From: Alphaproteobacteria bacterium | GTDB taxonomy: Bacteria > Pseudomonadota > Alphaproteobacteria > Rhodobacterales > Rhodobacteraceae | DNA length: 64,000 nt | Reading direction: 5' to 3' | Assembly: GCA_030425145.1 (NCBI GenBank) | Contig: JAUHVK010000001.1 | Span: 124,001-188,000 of the forward strand | Shown here: one piece after another, positions 1 through 8,273 of the stretch | How the letters are laid out: every line of letters begins with the position of its first letter | How positions within the stretch are numbered: the stretch's first letter is position 1 | Translations under genes and position numbers: made by a program | The notes under the pieces: model-generated | Told to the model about the DNA's origin: nothing | The model's database searches: none | Seen by the model: the letters and a program-made list of their open reading frames with translations, nothing else

Positions 1-258
1 AACGGCCGCTGTCGGCAGATCATCCTTGCCGACCAATTTTCGGCCTGCTGTTTTTACAAAATTCCAAAGTCCCATGTGCGGCTCCAATATAAGGTATTTC
101 AGCCATAATCCCGTGGCCTACGCGCCCACTCTAGGGGGAAAACACGCCGTCGAAACTCAAAATGTGATTAATCGTTGCCGGACCCATCAGTTTTTGCCAC
201 CTTTCCGCATATTGGGGGCGGGTCCTCCGGGGAACCAAGATTTCACAGGGAGAAAGTG

Positions 259-600
259 ATGGGTAAGAGAGACGATTTGATCGCAAAGTATGCGGATGAC
301 CTGAAGAACAAGTGTGGCATGACACCGGACATGGGCCTTTTGACGAAGGTCACCATTGGCTGCGGACCGGCAATCTACAACGACGACGCGTCGACGGTCG
401 CAGGATCGCAGGCTTCCGAGCTTGAAACGGTCAAAAACAATTTCCTCATCAAAAAGCTTGGTTTGAAGGACGGTCCCGAGCTGATGGACGCGATCAACTC
501 AGTCATCGAGACCTATGGCAAGTCCGAGCGCAACAAGTACCGCGCGGTGGTCTATTACATGCTCACCAAACATTTCGGCAAAGAATCCGTGTACGGCTGA
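259..600 (+). CDS. DUF2853 family protein
   Basis: A 113-residue soluble protein beginning MGKRDDLIAKYADDLK. It matches the small DUF2853 family of proteobacteria, whose function is unknown. The start at 259 is chosen because an SD-like AGGGAGAAA stretch lies just upstream; an earlier in-frame ATG at 175 would add 28 residues with no family character. The protein is Lys/Asp/Glu-rich and predicted helical, with no signal peptide or membrane segment. It is a single-gene unit followed by a strong terminator. Family assignment is by recognition; no biochemical role is implied. Confidence 0.85.
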   Translation: MGKRDDLIAKYADDLKNKCGMTPDMGLLTKVTIGCGPAIYNDDASTVAGSQASELETVKNNFLIKKLGLKDGPELMDAINSVIETYGKSERNKYRAVVYYMLTKHFGKESVYG

Positions 601-624
601 TCCATACACCATTGGACCGGAGCG

Positions 625-650
625 GGGCGCTCCAAACGGAGTGCCCTTTT
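625..650 (+). terminator. Rho-independent terminator of the DUF2853 gene
   Basis: A 9-bp stem (625-633 with 638-646, one G-T pair), loop AAAC, followed by TTTT. It lies 25 nt after the DUF2853 stop codon on the same strand. Confidence 0.85.
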
Positions 651-782
651 CTTTGATGTTGAGACAAATGCTTCGGGCTTCGCGTTTGGAAAACAACGTC
701 TTGTGACGTAGGTTTGTCTGTGACGGTCAGGACGACCGAAACCATATTCAGTTGACGCGCGTGGTGACTTGGGAGCGCGGGG

Positions 783-821
783 ACGGAGGGTTTCGGCGCG
801 GGCCGGACCCTCCGTTTTTTT
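783..821 (+). terminator. Orphan plus-strand intrinsic terminator
   Basis: Stem ACGGAGGGT (783-791) with ACCCTCCGT (807-815), 15-nt loop, then a run of seven T. The T-run orientation fits plus-strand transcription, but no plus-strand gene ends here: the only upstream gene already has its own terminator at 625-650. It may be a back-up terminator, or end a small RNA of roughly 130 nt. It does not suit the minus-strand gene that stops at 824. Confidence 0.7.
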
Positions 822-823
822 AC

Positions 824-1219
824 TCAGAACAAGGTGATTACGGCACCGATCACTGAAGACCCGAAGGTAGCGTAACCCGCATCGATGAGAGTGAGTTTGA
901 AGGGCCGCCCCGCAAAGCCATAATTGGTCGCCAGCCAAGGTGCCGCAAAACAGGCCCCGATTCCCAAACCTGAGGTGAACCCTTTAGCAACGGTCACTAT
1001 GTTCAGCATGTCGAATGCGTAATACATCGTCGCGGCGACGATCATCGCCGAGATGATACTGATGACATAAGGTAGCGGGCTTTTCTGATTGGCGGGTCGA
1101 CCAGTGTTACCTGTCGCGACGCCGGATGCGGCAACCCACGGCTTTGCAAAGATGCTGTACCACACCGCGCCAAACGCCCAGCCTGCGAGACCGGCAACAA
1201 TAATCGGAAGAAGGGGCAT
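824..1219 (-). CDS. DUF1761 family membrane protein
   Basis: 131 residues with about four hydrophobic segments (near residues 1-25, 50-72, 80-100 and 108-131), matching the DUF1761 family of small integral membrane proteins of unknown function. The N-terminal GWAFGAVWYSIFAKPW block is typical of the family. A GGAGAGACGGAC stretch precedes the ATG and supports the start. It lies just downstream of the EVE gene on the same strand and could be the last gene of the tsaD-gpsA-YciI-EVE run (24-nt gap). Confidence 0.85.
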   Translation of the reverse strand: MPLLPIIVAGLAGWAFGAVWYSIFAKPWVAASGVATGNTGRPANQKSPLPYVISIISAMIVAATMYYAFDMLNIVTVAKGFTSGLGIGACFAAPWLATNYGFAGRPFKLTLIDAGYATFGSSVIGAVITLF

Positions 1220-1243
1220 GTCCGTCTCTCCGTTTTGGCCGAC

Positions 1244-1663
1244 TTACCCAGGCAAACCGGCAAGATCACAAATGATGCGCCACTCGGTTTCCGTAACCGG
1301 CTGTACGGAAAGGCGTGAGTTGTTCACGAGGACCATCTCCGACAGCCGTTCGTCCCCTTTGATCTGATCGAGTGTCACGGATGTCTTCACTGGTTGCAGC
1401 GCTTTGATGTCCACACATTCCCACCGATCGTCATCGGTCTTGCTGTCGGGATGCGCTTCGGCAATTACTTCAACGGTGCCGACAATCGCTTTCTCCGACT
1501 GGGAGTGATAGAAAAAGCCTCGGTCGCCGATCTTCATCTCACGCATGAAATTGCGTGCTTGGTAGTTGCGCACGCCGTCCCATTCTTCCCCGACATCGCC
1601 TTTTGCAACCTGATCGTCCCAGGACCAAGTGGACGGTTCGGATTTGAACAGCCAGTATTTCAT
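1244..1663 (-). CDS. EVE domain-containing protein
   Basis: 139 residues starting MKYWLFKSEPSTWSWDD, the usual start of the single-domain bacterial EVE family (PUA-like fold). Family members are thought to bind modified nucleobases in RNA or DNA; the physiological role is unsettled. The GVRNYQARNFMREMKIGD stretch is the family's conserved core. The ATG overlaps the upstream YciI stop codon (ATGA at 1660-1663), showing translational coupling. An upstream in-frame ATG at 1684 would give a seven-residue extension lying inside yciI and is less likely. Confidence 0.92.
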   Translation of the reverse strand: MKYWLFKSEPSTWSWDDQVAKGDVGEEWDGVRNYQARNFMREMKIGDRGFFYHSQSEKAIVGTVEVIAEAHPDSKTDDDRWECVDIKALQPVKTSVTLDQIKGDERLSEMVLVNNSRLSVQPVTETEWRIICDLAGLPG

Positions 1664-1935
1664 CCGCCGATCACCCGCTTCCACGGGATCAGTTCGACGT
1701 TTTCAAAAAGACCTGCTTTGGCATAGGGGTCGTTATCTGCCCAGCTCTTGGCGGTGGCCATGTCGGCCACGTCGAGGATCACCAGGGATCCGATCATCTG
1801 TTCGGCATCATCGAGCAAGGGACCGGCTTGATTCACCGCGCCGGTGGTGTCGATATAGGCCAGATGTGCCTCGCGGTTTGCTTTGCGGACTTCCAGTGCG
1901 CCAGGCTTGTCGCGGGCGATCAGGGCGATGAGCAT
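1660..1935 (-). CDS. YciI family protein
   Basis: 91 residues with the YciI ferredoxin-like fold pattern: MLIALIARDKPGALEVR, an R-x-x-H-L-A-Y helix, and the SLVILDVADMATAKSWADNDPY block. The His and Asp of the presumed active site are present. The substrate is unknown; some relatives act as dehydrochlorinases or muconolactone-isomerase-like enzymes. It abuts gpsA with no spacer and overlaps the EVE gene by four bases, so it is co-translated with them. Confidence 0.9.
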   Translation of the reverse strand: MLIALIARDKPGALEVRKANREAHLAYIDTTGAVNQAGPLLDDAEQMIGSLVILDVADMATAKSWADNDPYAKAGLFENVELIPWKRVIGG

Positions 1936-2895
1936 TTATTCTTCCTTCAATGGGCGGGTCATCAGAGAGTCTATGGCATCCTTGACCGTCGTTGAACCCT
2001 CAACAAGACGGGTCACCGTGTCGGTTATTGGTGTGTCGATCCCTTTTTGGCGGGCAATCCCGGACATCGCCTTGGCGGTTGAGACCCCTTCCACGGTAAT
2101 CTTCGGATCAAACGTGTCGCCGCGACCGAAAGACAATCCCAAACGGTAGTTGCGGGAGAGGTCTGAGGTGCAGGTCAGGGCAAGGTCTCCGAGACCGGAT
2201 AGTCCTGCAAGAGTGTCGGTGCGTGCCCCAAAAATCCGCCCGATCCTTTGCATTTCTGCAAAGCCTCTGGTCATTGTCGCGGCCCGCGCACTGTCACCCA
2301 GACCTGCGCCGATCACGGCACCGCAGGCAATGGCCATGACGTTTTTCAACGCGCCACCCAGTTCGGCACCAATCGTGTCCGTCGTGCGATAGAGCCGAAG
2401 AGTGGGGGTTGTAAGCGCCGCCTGCAATGTCGCGCCAGTCTTTGCGTCTTTGCACGCCAAGGTCAGAGCGGTGGGTCGACCGATGGCAATATCGGCTGCA
2501 AAGCTGGGTCCGGTCAGAATGGCCGTGACTGCGTCAGGTGAGCTGTCTTCCAGAACGCCCGTCGGACCTAGGCCGGTGCTGAGTTCGATCCCTTTGCAGC
2601 ATGCTACCCACGGGGTTCCGGACTGGTACGTTAGACCGGATACTGCCGCGCGCATGTGCTGCAGCGGGACGGCGATCAGCAGCGCAGTTCCGTCGAGGAT
2701 GGCATCGCGATCCGGCGTAACCTGAAGGCTGTCGGGGAAGTGCGCATCTGACAAGTAGGCTCTGTTGCACCGCAACTTGGCCATATCCCGAGCTTGTTGC
2801 GAATTTCGGCACCAGAGCGTGACGGATTGCCCGGCCTTGGCAAGCGCAATGGCCAACGCGGTACCGAACGCACCGGCACCCATGACCCCGATCAT
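1936..2895 (-). CDS. gpsA: NAD(P)+-dependent glycerol-3-phosphate dehydrogenase
   Basis: 319 residues. GpsA reduces dihydroxyacetone phosphate to sn-glycerol 3-phosphate for phospholipid synthesis, in the cytoplasm. The N-terminus carries the Rossmann motif GAGAFGTA (about residues 6-13). The CCKGIE block, the substrate-site [11 protein letters not shown] segment (catalytic Lys) and the [16 protein letters not shown] segment are all present, and the length is normal. The start overlaps the tsaD stop (ATGA at 2892-2895). The tsaD-gpsA-YciI-EVE order is common in roseobacters. Confidence 0.96.
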   Translation of the reverse strand: MIGVMGAGAFGTALAIALAKAGQSVTLWCRNSQQARDMAKLRCNRAYLSDAHFPDSLQVTPDRDAILDGTALLIAVPLQHMRAAVSGLTYQSGTPWVACCKGIELSTGLGPTGVLEDSSPDAVTAILTGPSFAADIAIGRPTALTLACKDAKTGATLQAALTTPTLRLYRTTDTIGAELGGALKNVMAIACGAVIGAGLGDSARAATMTRGFAEMQRIGRIFGARTDTLAGLSGLGDLALTCTSDLSRNYRLGLSFGRGDTFDPKITVEGVSTAKAMSGIARQKGIDTPITDTVTRLVEGSTTVKDAIDSLMTRPLKEE

Positions 2896-3962
2896 GCCTT
2901 CGCTCCTTTTTTGCCGCTGCCCAAAGCAGCAGGTGCGGTTTTGTCGAGAGGCCAGCGCGGTCGCGCCGACAGGCTGAGGTCATCTGCGCCCTCGGCGGCA
3001 AAACGTTCTGCCCCGGCAAAGGCGATCATGGCCGCATTGTCGGTGCACAGGGACAAAGGTGGAGCGACGAAGGGGACACCGAATTCGGCAGAAATAGTCT
3101 CTAACGCGGCCCGGAGTGGGGTGTTTGCAGCAACACCTCCTGCAACAGCAAAGCCTGTGATCCCGCCACATGCTCGCAGAGCGCGACGTGACTTTTCGAC
3201 AAGAACGTCGCGGACCGCTGCCTGAAACCCGGCGCAGAGGTCGCTGACATCCTGTGCGTGCAGGCCCCCTTGTTCTGAGACCAGCTTATCTCTTTGGCGA
3301 AGCAAGGCGGTCTTGAGGCCAGAGAACGACAAGTCGCACCCGGGTCGGTCCAACAAAGCGCGCGGGAAAGCGAAGCGCTTTTCATCGCCACTGAGCGCCG
3401 ATTTTTCCACCGACGGCCCTCCCGGCTGCGACAGCCCAAGCAAACGCGCCGTTTTGTCGAAGGCTTCGCCGGGCGCATCGTCGATGGTACTGCCAAGACG
3501 CGCGAAGGATGTCGGCCCATCGACCCTCAGGAACTGGCAATGCCCGCCAGAGACCAGAAGGATCAGGTAAGGATAGTCCATCCCGTCGGTCAGGCGGGGG
3601 GTCAGCGCGTGTCCGGCCAGATGATTGACCCCGATCAACGGCTTGCCGGTAGACGCGCTCAGGCCTTTCGCCATCATCACACCGGAGAGTACGCCGCCGA
3701 TGAGGCCGGGTCCGGCGGTGACGGCAATCGCATCAATATCCTGAAGCGACACAGCCGCCTTGGACAGGGCGGCTTCAACGCAGAGATCAAGTTTCTCGGC
3801 ATGGGCTCGGGCGGCGATTTCAGGCACGACGCCACCAAACGCGGCGTGCAATGCTGTCTGGTCCGCCACGACTGACGACAGAATACGGCGGCCAGACACC
3901 ACCGCAGCGGCGGTATCGTCGCAACTGCTTTCCAAGCCTAGAATGGTGATGTTGTCGCCCAT
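2892..3962 (-). CDS. tsaD: tRNA N6-adenosine threonylcarbamoyltransferase TsaD
   Basis: About 356 residues. TsaD, with TsaB and TsaE, transfers threonylcarbamoyl to A37 of ANN-decoding tRNAs. Visible signatures are [12 protein letters not shown] near the N-terminus, the metal-ligand histidines in HAEK and HLAGHAL, and the nucleotide-binding SGGH and GGVAAN blocks. I chose ATG 3962 because the ILGLESS block then sits about seven residues in, as in most homologues. ATG 3983 is also in frame and would add seven residues. It is first in the minus-strand run and diverges from hemD across about 75 bp. Confidence 0.95.
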   Translation of the reverse strand: MGDNITILGLESSCDDTAAAVVSGRRILSSVVADQTALHAAFGGVVPEIAARAHAEKLDLCVEAALSKAAVSLQDIDAIAVTAGPGLIGGVLSGVMMAKGLSASTGKPLIGVNHLAGHALTPRLTDGMDYPYLILLVSGGHCQFLRVDGPTSFARLGSTIDDAPGEAFDKTARLLGLSQPGGPSVEKSALSGDEKRFAFPRALLDRPGCDLSFSGLKTALLRQRDKLVSEQGGLHAQDVSDLCAGFQAAVRDVLVEKSRRALRACGGITGFAVAGGVAANTPLRAALETISAEFGVPFVAPPLSLCTDNAAMIAFAGAERFAAEGADDLSLSARPRWPLDKTAPAALGSGKKGAKA

Positions 3963-4036
3963 CAGAGTTTCCGTTGCACCCATGAGGCCCAGCAGTTACC
4001 ACCCTTGTTTGCGGCTCACAACAATTCGGGATGCCC

Positions 4037-4771
4037 ATGGGAGCTCAATCTCCTCTACTGCTTCTCACGCGCCCGCAGGCGTCTTCGGACGCGTTCTGGC
4101 AGGATCTGCCGCACGAGATCCGGGATGCTGTCGATATTTTAATCAATCCGCTGATGTCTATCGAGGTTTCGGGCCCTTTGCCTGACCTGACTGGGGTGGC
4201 TGGATTGATCTTCACGTCGGCGAACGCTCTTGATGCATATGCAAAACTAGGAGGAACGGCCCTCAACATTCCGGTAATTGCCGTTGGGACATCGACTGGG
4301 CGCGCGGCCCAAGTTTTGGGATTTGAAACGGATATCGCGGGGGGAACAGCGGAACAGGTGATAGAGCATGTCTTGCGCCAAAGTTATCGCGGACCGCTGC
4401 TTCATCTGCGCGGCGAAAACGCTATTGGTGAAATCGCGGCTCGCCTTAGCGCCGCTGGCGTGGAAACCTCTGAGGCCGTTCTATATAGACAGAGGCTGGG
4501 ATCCTTCTCCGAAGCGACACGGGAAGCTTTGTCGCAAGACAGGCCGATCATCGCTCCGGTATTCTCACCGAGAACGGCCCGGCAACTGGGGCGCGAATCG
4601 ATGGGCTTTGAACAGATTCGGTTTGGCGCGATAAGTCAGGCGGTCGCGGATGCTTTGCCCGTCGGATGGCCGCACAGAACTCGCGTGGCGCAGCGACCTG
4701 ACCGGAGCGGAATGGTGGAGTTGGTGAAGGACATGATCATGGACGTCGCAAACCTTGAGCGACGGCAATGA
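4037..4771 (+). CDS. hemD: Uroporphyrinogen-III synthase HemD
   Basis: About 244 residues. HemD cyclises hydroxymethylbilane to uroporphyrinogen III in tetrapyrrole synthesis. The family is very divergent. Recognisable parts are the N-terminal LLLLTRPQ strand, GLIFTSANALDAY, a GPLLHLRGENA segment and the C-terminal VFSPRTARQL. Starts at 4031 and 4037 are both possible; 4037 leaves a GGGA element five bases upstream. The order hemD, mitofilin-like, hemY-like is conserved in many alphaproteobacteria and supports the call. Confidence 0.88.
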   Translation: MGAQSPLLLLTRPQASSDAFWQDLPHEIRDAVDILINPLMSIEVSGPLPDLTGVAGLIFTSANALDAYAKLGGTALNIPVIAVGTSTGRAAQVLGFETDIAGGTAEQVIEHVLRQSYRGPLLHLRGENAIGEIAARLSAAGVETSEAVLYRQRLGSFSEATREALSQDRPIIAPVFSPRTARQLGRESMGFEQIRFGAISQAVADALPVGWPHRTRVAQRPDRSGMVELVKDMIMDVANLERRQ

Positions 4772-4833
4772 CAGACGCAGAGTAAAGTTGACTTAACTGT
4801 CTCTTTAGATTGACAGATTCGAAGGATTAACCG

Positions 4834-6303
4834 GTGGCGAAACGCAAGAGCACGGAAAAAACCTCAAAAGAAGAAACAGAAAGCAAGGTTGAAACTGACC
4901 GTGCGCCAGATGAGGCAGTCGTCTCGGAAGAGGCGTCCAGAAACTTGGACAAAGCTGAGGAAGCTGTTGAAGCGGAAGAGGTCAAAGATGCCGCAGGTAA
5001 CTCCGAGGGCACGGATCAACCCACGGAATCCACGCCGATTGATACACAAGATGCTGCAACAGTTGATGTGATCGAAATGCCGGAACCTGAAAAAGACACG
5101 GCGGCCGATGAGACAGCTGATACCGCAATGGACAGCGAATCTGTTGAAGGTGATACGGACAATGACGCGACCGCCGACGCGGTTGATGACGATCACCTGA
5201 CGGAAGAAGAAGCCGAAATTCTGATCGAGGAAGCTGAATCAAGTGAATTCCGAGGCACCGCGCCGGACGTCGTTTCTGATACAACTCCGATCGCGCCGCA
5301 GGTAATCAAGGAAACAACCATTGAGCGCCAAGGCGGTTTTTTCCCAATGCTCCTCGGCGGCGCTGCTGCTGCGGTCTTGGGGTATGGCGTGGCAGCGTAC
5401 AGCTCTCAGGCGGTCTGGCCGTTTAAAAGCGCGGAAGACACCAGTTTTGAAACCGAATTACGTGACGCGCTAACCACTCAGGATGGCGCGCTGTCAGACC
5501 TCGGTGCACGCATCGCGACGCTGGAGGGCGTAGAGGTGCCGACGGTTGATCTGTCTGGCATCGAAGGCCAGATCGCCACGCTTCAATCGACAAGCGATGA
5601 TCTGGTTGTGCGCTTGGGCGAACTCGCGTCTCGCATGGACACGTTGGAGCGTCAGCCGCTCGAGAACGCTGTATCGGAAGAAGCCATCGCCGCATACGAG
5701 CGTGCACTGGCCGATCTTCAGGCCGAGGTCGAGACACAACGCGCCGAAGTGGCTCAGATGGCCCAGAGCGCGGTCGCCGCAGAAGAGAACGCAGAAGAAA
5801 AAGCGCAGTTGGCTGCGTCCCGCGCCGCCTTGGCAGAGATGACAAGCGCCTTGGATACCGGAACTGGTTATGCCGGGGCCGTTGAGGTGTTGACCGCGAA
5901 CGGGATCTCTGTGCCGGAAGCCTTGGTCGCCAATTCGGAAAGTGGCGTCGCCACGCAGTCTGCTCTGATTGAGGCATTTCCCGATGTAGCCCGCGCCGCA
6001 CTGAGTGCCGCGCGTAGAGCCGACACGGACAGTGTCGAAGGAATGAGCCGGATCACGACCTTCTTTGCCAACCAACTGGGCGCGCGATCCGTCGCGCCGA
6101 AAGAGGGTGACGATCCGAACGCGATTCTTTCCCGCGCTGAAGCGGCCGCCCGATCGGGTGATCTCTCTGCAGCATTGGCGGAATTGTCGGCATTGCCCGA
6201 AGTCGCGCAGTCGGCTGTGGCGGATTGGCAAGCCCGCGCAGAAACACGCCTCACGGCGAAAACAGCAGTGGACGGTCTCGTCCAGCAACTGCTTCAGGAA
6301 TAA
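4834..6303 (+). CDS. Mitofilin-like coiled-coil inner-membrane protein
   Basis: 489 residues with a GTG start. Residues 1-165 are a very acidic, low-complexity, probably cytoplasmic tail. One transmembrane helix follows at about 169-190. The rest is helical with coiled-coil character (about 205-345) and a C-terminal helical region. This architecture and its place between hemD and hemY match the alphaproteobacterial mitofilin (Mic60) family, linked to intracytoplasmic membrane shaping. The acidic N-tail is fast-evolving, so the call rests on architecture and synteny. Confidence 0.8.
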   Translation: MAKRKSTEKTSKEETESKVETDRAPDEAVVSEEASRNLDKAEEAVEAEEVKDAAGNSEGTDQPTESTPIDTQDAATVDVIEMPEPEKDTAADETADTAMDSESVEGDTDNDATADAVDDDHLTEEEAEILIEEAESSEFRGTAPDVVSDTTPIAPQVIKETTIERQGGFFPMLLGGAAAAVLGYGVAAYSSQAVWPFKSAEDTSFETELRDALTTQDGALSDLGARIATLEGVEVPTVDLSGIEGQIATLQSTSDDLVVRLGELASRMDTLERQPLENAVSEEAIAAYERALADLQAEVETQRAEVAQMAQSAVAAEENAEEKAQLAASRAALAEMTSALDTGTGYAGAVEVLTANGISVPEALVANSESGVATQSALIEAFPDVARAALSAARRADTDSVEGMSRITTFFANQLGARSVAPKEGDDPNAILSRAEAAARSGDLSAALAELSALPEVAQSAVADWQARAETRLTAKTAVDGLVQQLLQE

Positions 6304-6315
6304 GGGAGGCGTCCG

Positions 6316-7842
6316 ATGCTCTGGTCTCTTTTCAAGATCGTACTTTTCGTCGTCATCGTCGCTGCATTGACATTGGGCGCTGGCTTTCTCATGGAAAGCA
6401 GCGGTGGCATTCAGATCACCGCAGGTGGCACTGAGTTCACTCTGGGTCCGCTTCAGTCGGTGATTGGCGCTCTCGTCGCGATCTTGGCCGTTTGGCTTTT
6501 CCTGAAGCTGTTCACTTTGCTGATCGCGACGTTGAAATTCATCAACGGGGATGAAACTGCGATTTCGCGTTACTTCGACCGGAACCGAGAACGCAAAGGC
6601 TTCCAGGCGCTAAGCGAAGGTTTGATGGCGCTGGCGTCCGGCGAAGGACGCTTGGCGATGGCAAAGGCATCGAAGGCCGAAAAGTACCTGCACAAGCCGG
6701 AACTGACCGACCTGATCACGGCGCAGGCCGCCGAGATGACAGGGGACCGCAAGAAGGCGGAAGAGGTCTATAAGCGTCTTGTGCAGAACGATGCCACACG
6801 GTTCGTCGGTGTGCGTGGGTTGATGAAGCAAAAGCTTGATGCCGGAGATACCGATACGGCGCTCAAGCTCGCGGAGCGCGCGTTTGCGATCAAACCCAAG
6901 CATGAAGAGGTTCAGGATACGCTCCTGCGCTTGCAGGCGAAGAACGCGGATTGGTCCGGTGCGCGCAAAACGCTGAATGCCAAGCTGAAACATGGTGCTC
7001 TGCCGCGCGATGTGCACAAGCGCCGCGATGCCGTTCTGGCGCTTTCCGAAGCGAAAGGTGTGCTTGACGAAGGCAAGACAATCGAGGCGCAGGAAGCCGC
7101 GATTGCCGCAAACAAGGCATCGCCCGATCTGATCCCCGCCGCCGCGATGGCCGCCCGGAGCCACATTGCGCAGGGCCGTTCGAAGTATGCGGTACGGATT
7201 CTCAAGAAGGCGTGGCAAGCCCAACCGCATCCCGATCTGGCGGCAGCTTTCGCCGAGATCGAGCCGAACGAAACGGCGCAGGCCCGGTTGCAGCGGTTCA
7301 AACAACTCACATCAATGCGCCCCGATCATCGCGAGACCAAACTGCTCTTGGCGGAATTGAACCTCGCGGCCGAGGATTTCCCGGAAGCCCGCAGGTCGTT
7401 GGGTAATCTGGCGGAAACCGAACCGGACACACGTGTTCTGGCCATTGCGGCTGCAATCGAACGCGGCGAAGGCGCATCTGACGCCGTGGTGCGCGGCTGG
7501 CTTGCACGGGCACTGACTGCGCCGCGCGGCCCACAATGGGTCTGCGAGAATTGCAAAACTATCCACGGCGAGTGGGCACCTGTCTGCAACACATGTGAGA
7601 GCTTTGACACCTTGAGCTGGACTACCCCTCCGCAGAGCGAAACCGTTCTGCCGGCCGGTGCAGAAATGCTGCCCCTGATCGTCGGGTCCATCGAGGATCA
7701 TTCCAAGCCCGTCAATGACGCGGAGGTGATTGATCCGGAGCCTTCGGATACCGACCGTACGCCTTCTGGAGTGGACAGTGCGATAGGCGATAAGGCCACG
7801 GATACTGAGGCCGAAACGCCGGAACCGGAAAAGGTCAAATAA
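6316..7842 (+). CDS. hemY: HemY-like TPR membrane protein with C-terminal zinc ribbon
   Basis: 508 residues, starting 12 nt after the mitofilin-like gene. Two N-terminal membrane helices (about 2-24 and 42-68) form the HemY_N domain, followed by TPR-like helical repeats to about residue 395. A CxxC...CxxC ribbon follows (WVCENC ... CNTCESFDTLSW, about residues 408-434), then an acidic tail. The name comes from its heme-gene neighbourhood; a biochemical role in heme synthesis has not been proven for this TPR family. The ribbon resembles the rubredoxin-like end of LapB. Confidence 0.85.
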   Translation: MLWSLFKIVLFVVIVAALTLGAGFLMESSGGIQITAGGTEFTLGPLQSVIGALVAILAVWLFLKLFTLLIATLKFINGDETAISRYFDRNRERKGFQALSEGLMALASGEGRLAMAKASKAEKYLHKPELTDLITAQAAEMTGDRKKAEEVYKRLVQNDATRFVGVRGLMKQKLDAGDTDTALKLAERAFAIKPKHEEVQDTLLRLQAKNADWSGARKTLNAKLKHGALPRDVHKRRDAVLALSEAKGVLDEGKTIEAQEAAIAANKASPDLIPAAAMAARSHIAQGRSKYAVRILKKAWQAQPHPDLAAAFAEIEPNETAQARLQRFKQLTSMRPDHRETKLLLAELNLAAEDFPEARRSLGNLAETEPDTRVLAIAAAIERGEGASDAVVRGWLARALTAPRGPQWVCENCKTIHGEWAPVCNTCESFDTLSWTTPPQSETVLPAGAEMLPLIVGSIEDHSKPVNDAEVIDPEPSDTDRTPSGVDSAIGDKATDTEAETPEPEKVK

Positions 7843-7915
7843 CACTTTTCTTGTCTCTCAACCGGTGCTAACAGCCGCGCCAATCCGAGCGTGATCTTCA
7901 ACATCCCTTGGATTG

Positions 7916-7991
7916 GCCGCTGTAGCTCAGCTGGTAGAGCACGTCATTCGTAATGATGGGGTCGGGGGTTCGAGTCCCTTCAGCGGCACCA
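7916..7991 (+). tRNA. tRNA-Thr (anticodon CGT)
   Basis: Full cloverleaf of 76 nt including encoded CCA. The acceptor GCCGCTG pairs with CAGCGGC. The D arm is GCTC/GAGC, the anticodon stem CGTCA/TGATG with loop TTCGTAA (anticodon CGT, reads ACG), and the T arm GGGGG/CCCTT with loop TTCGAGT and two G-T pairs. Discriminator base A is followed by CCA. It lies 73 nt after the HemY-like gene. Confidence 0.95.
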
Positions 7992-8273
7992 CTTTTCAAT
8001 AGACTTGGCTGTTTTGAACGTTTCGACGTGACCGCACTTCGTGTGTCGGCAGGTCATTTGCTCCGCTCGGTGCGCTCGCATCAATCTTTGGCACCAAGTG
8101 GCCAAATTTGACGGAATGTCGTACGGGCTGATCAGAAGGGGAACTGCAGTCTCGGTTTAATGCCACCTCCATGCGAGTCTCGACAACGAAGAGATGGCGG
8201 CTTACCCAAGATGAGACCAGCGGTTGCGTCGCGGATCGTTGGGGTGGCGAATCTTACGGATGAGGAGAGGTTT

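Noticed and set aside
7916-8160. tRNA-Thr 3' end as a possible integration site for the island
   Set aside because: No integrase, no direct repeat of the tRNA 3' end found downstream, and neighbouring genes are ordinary chromosomal families.
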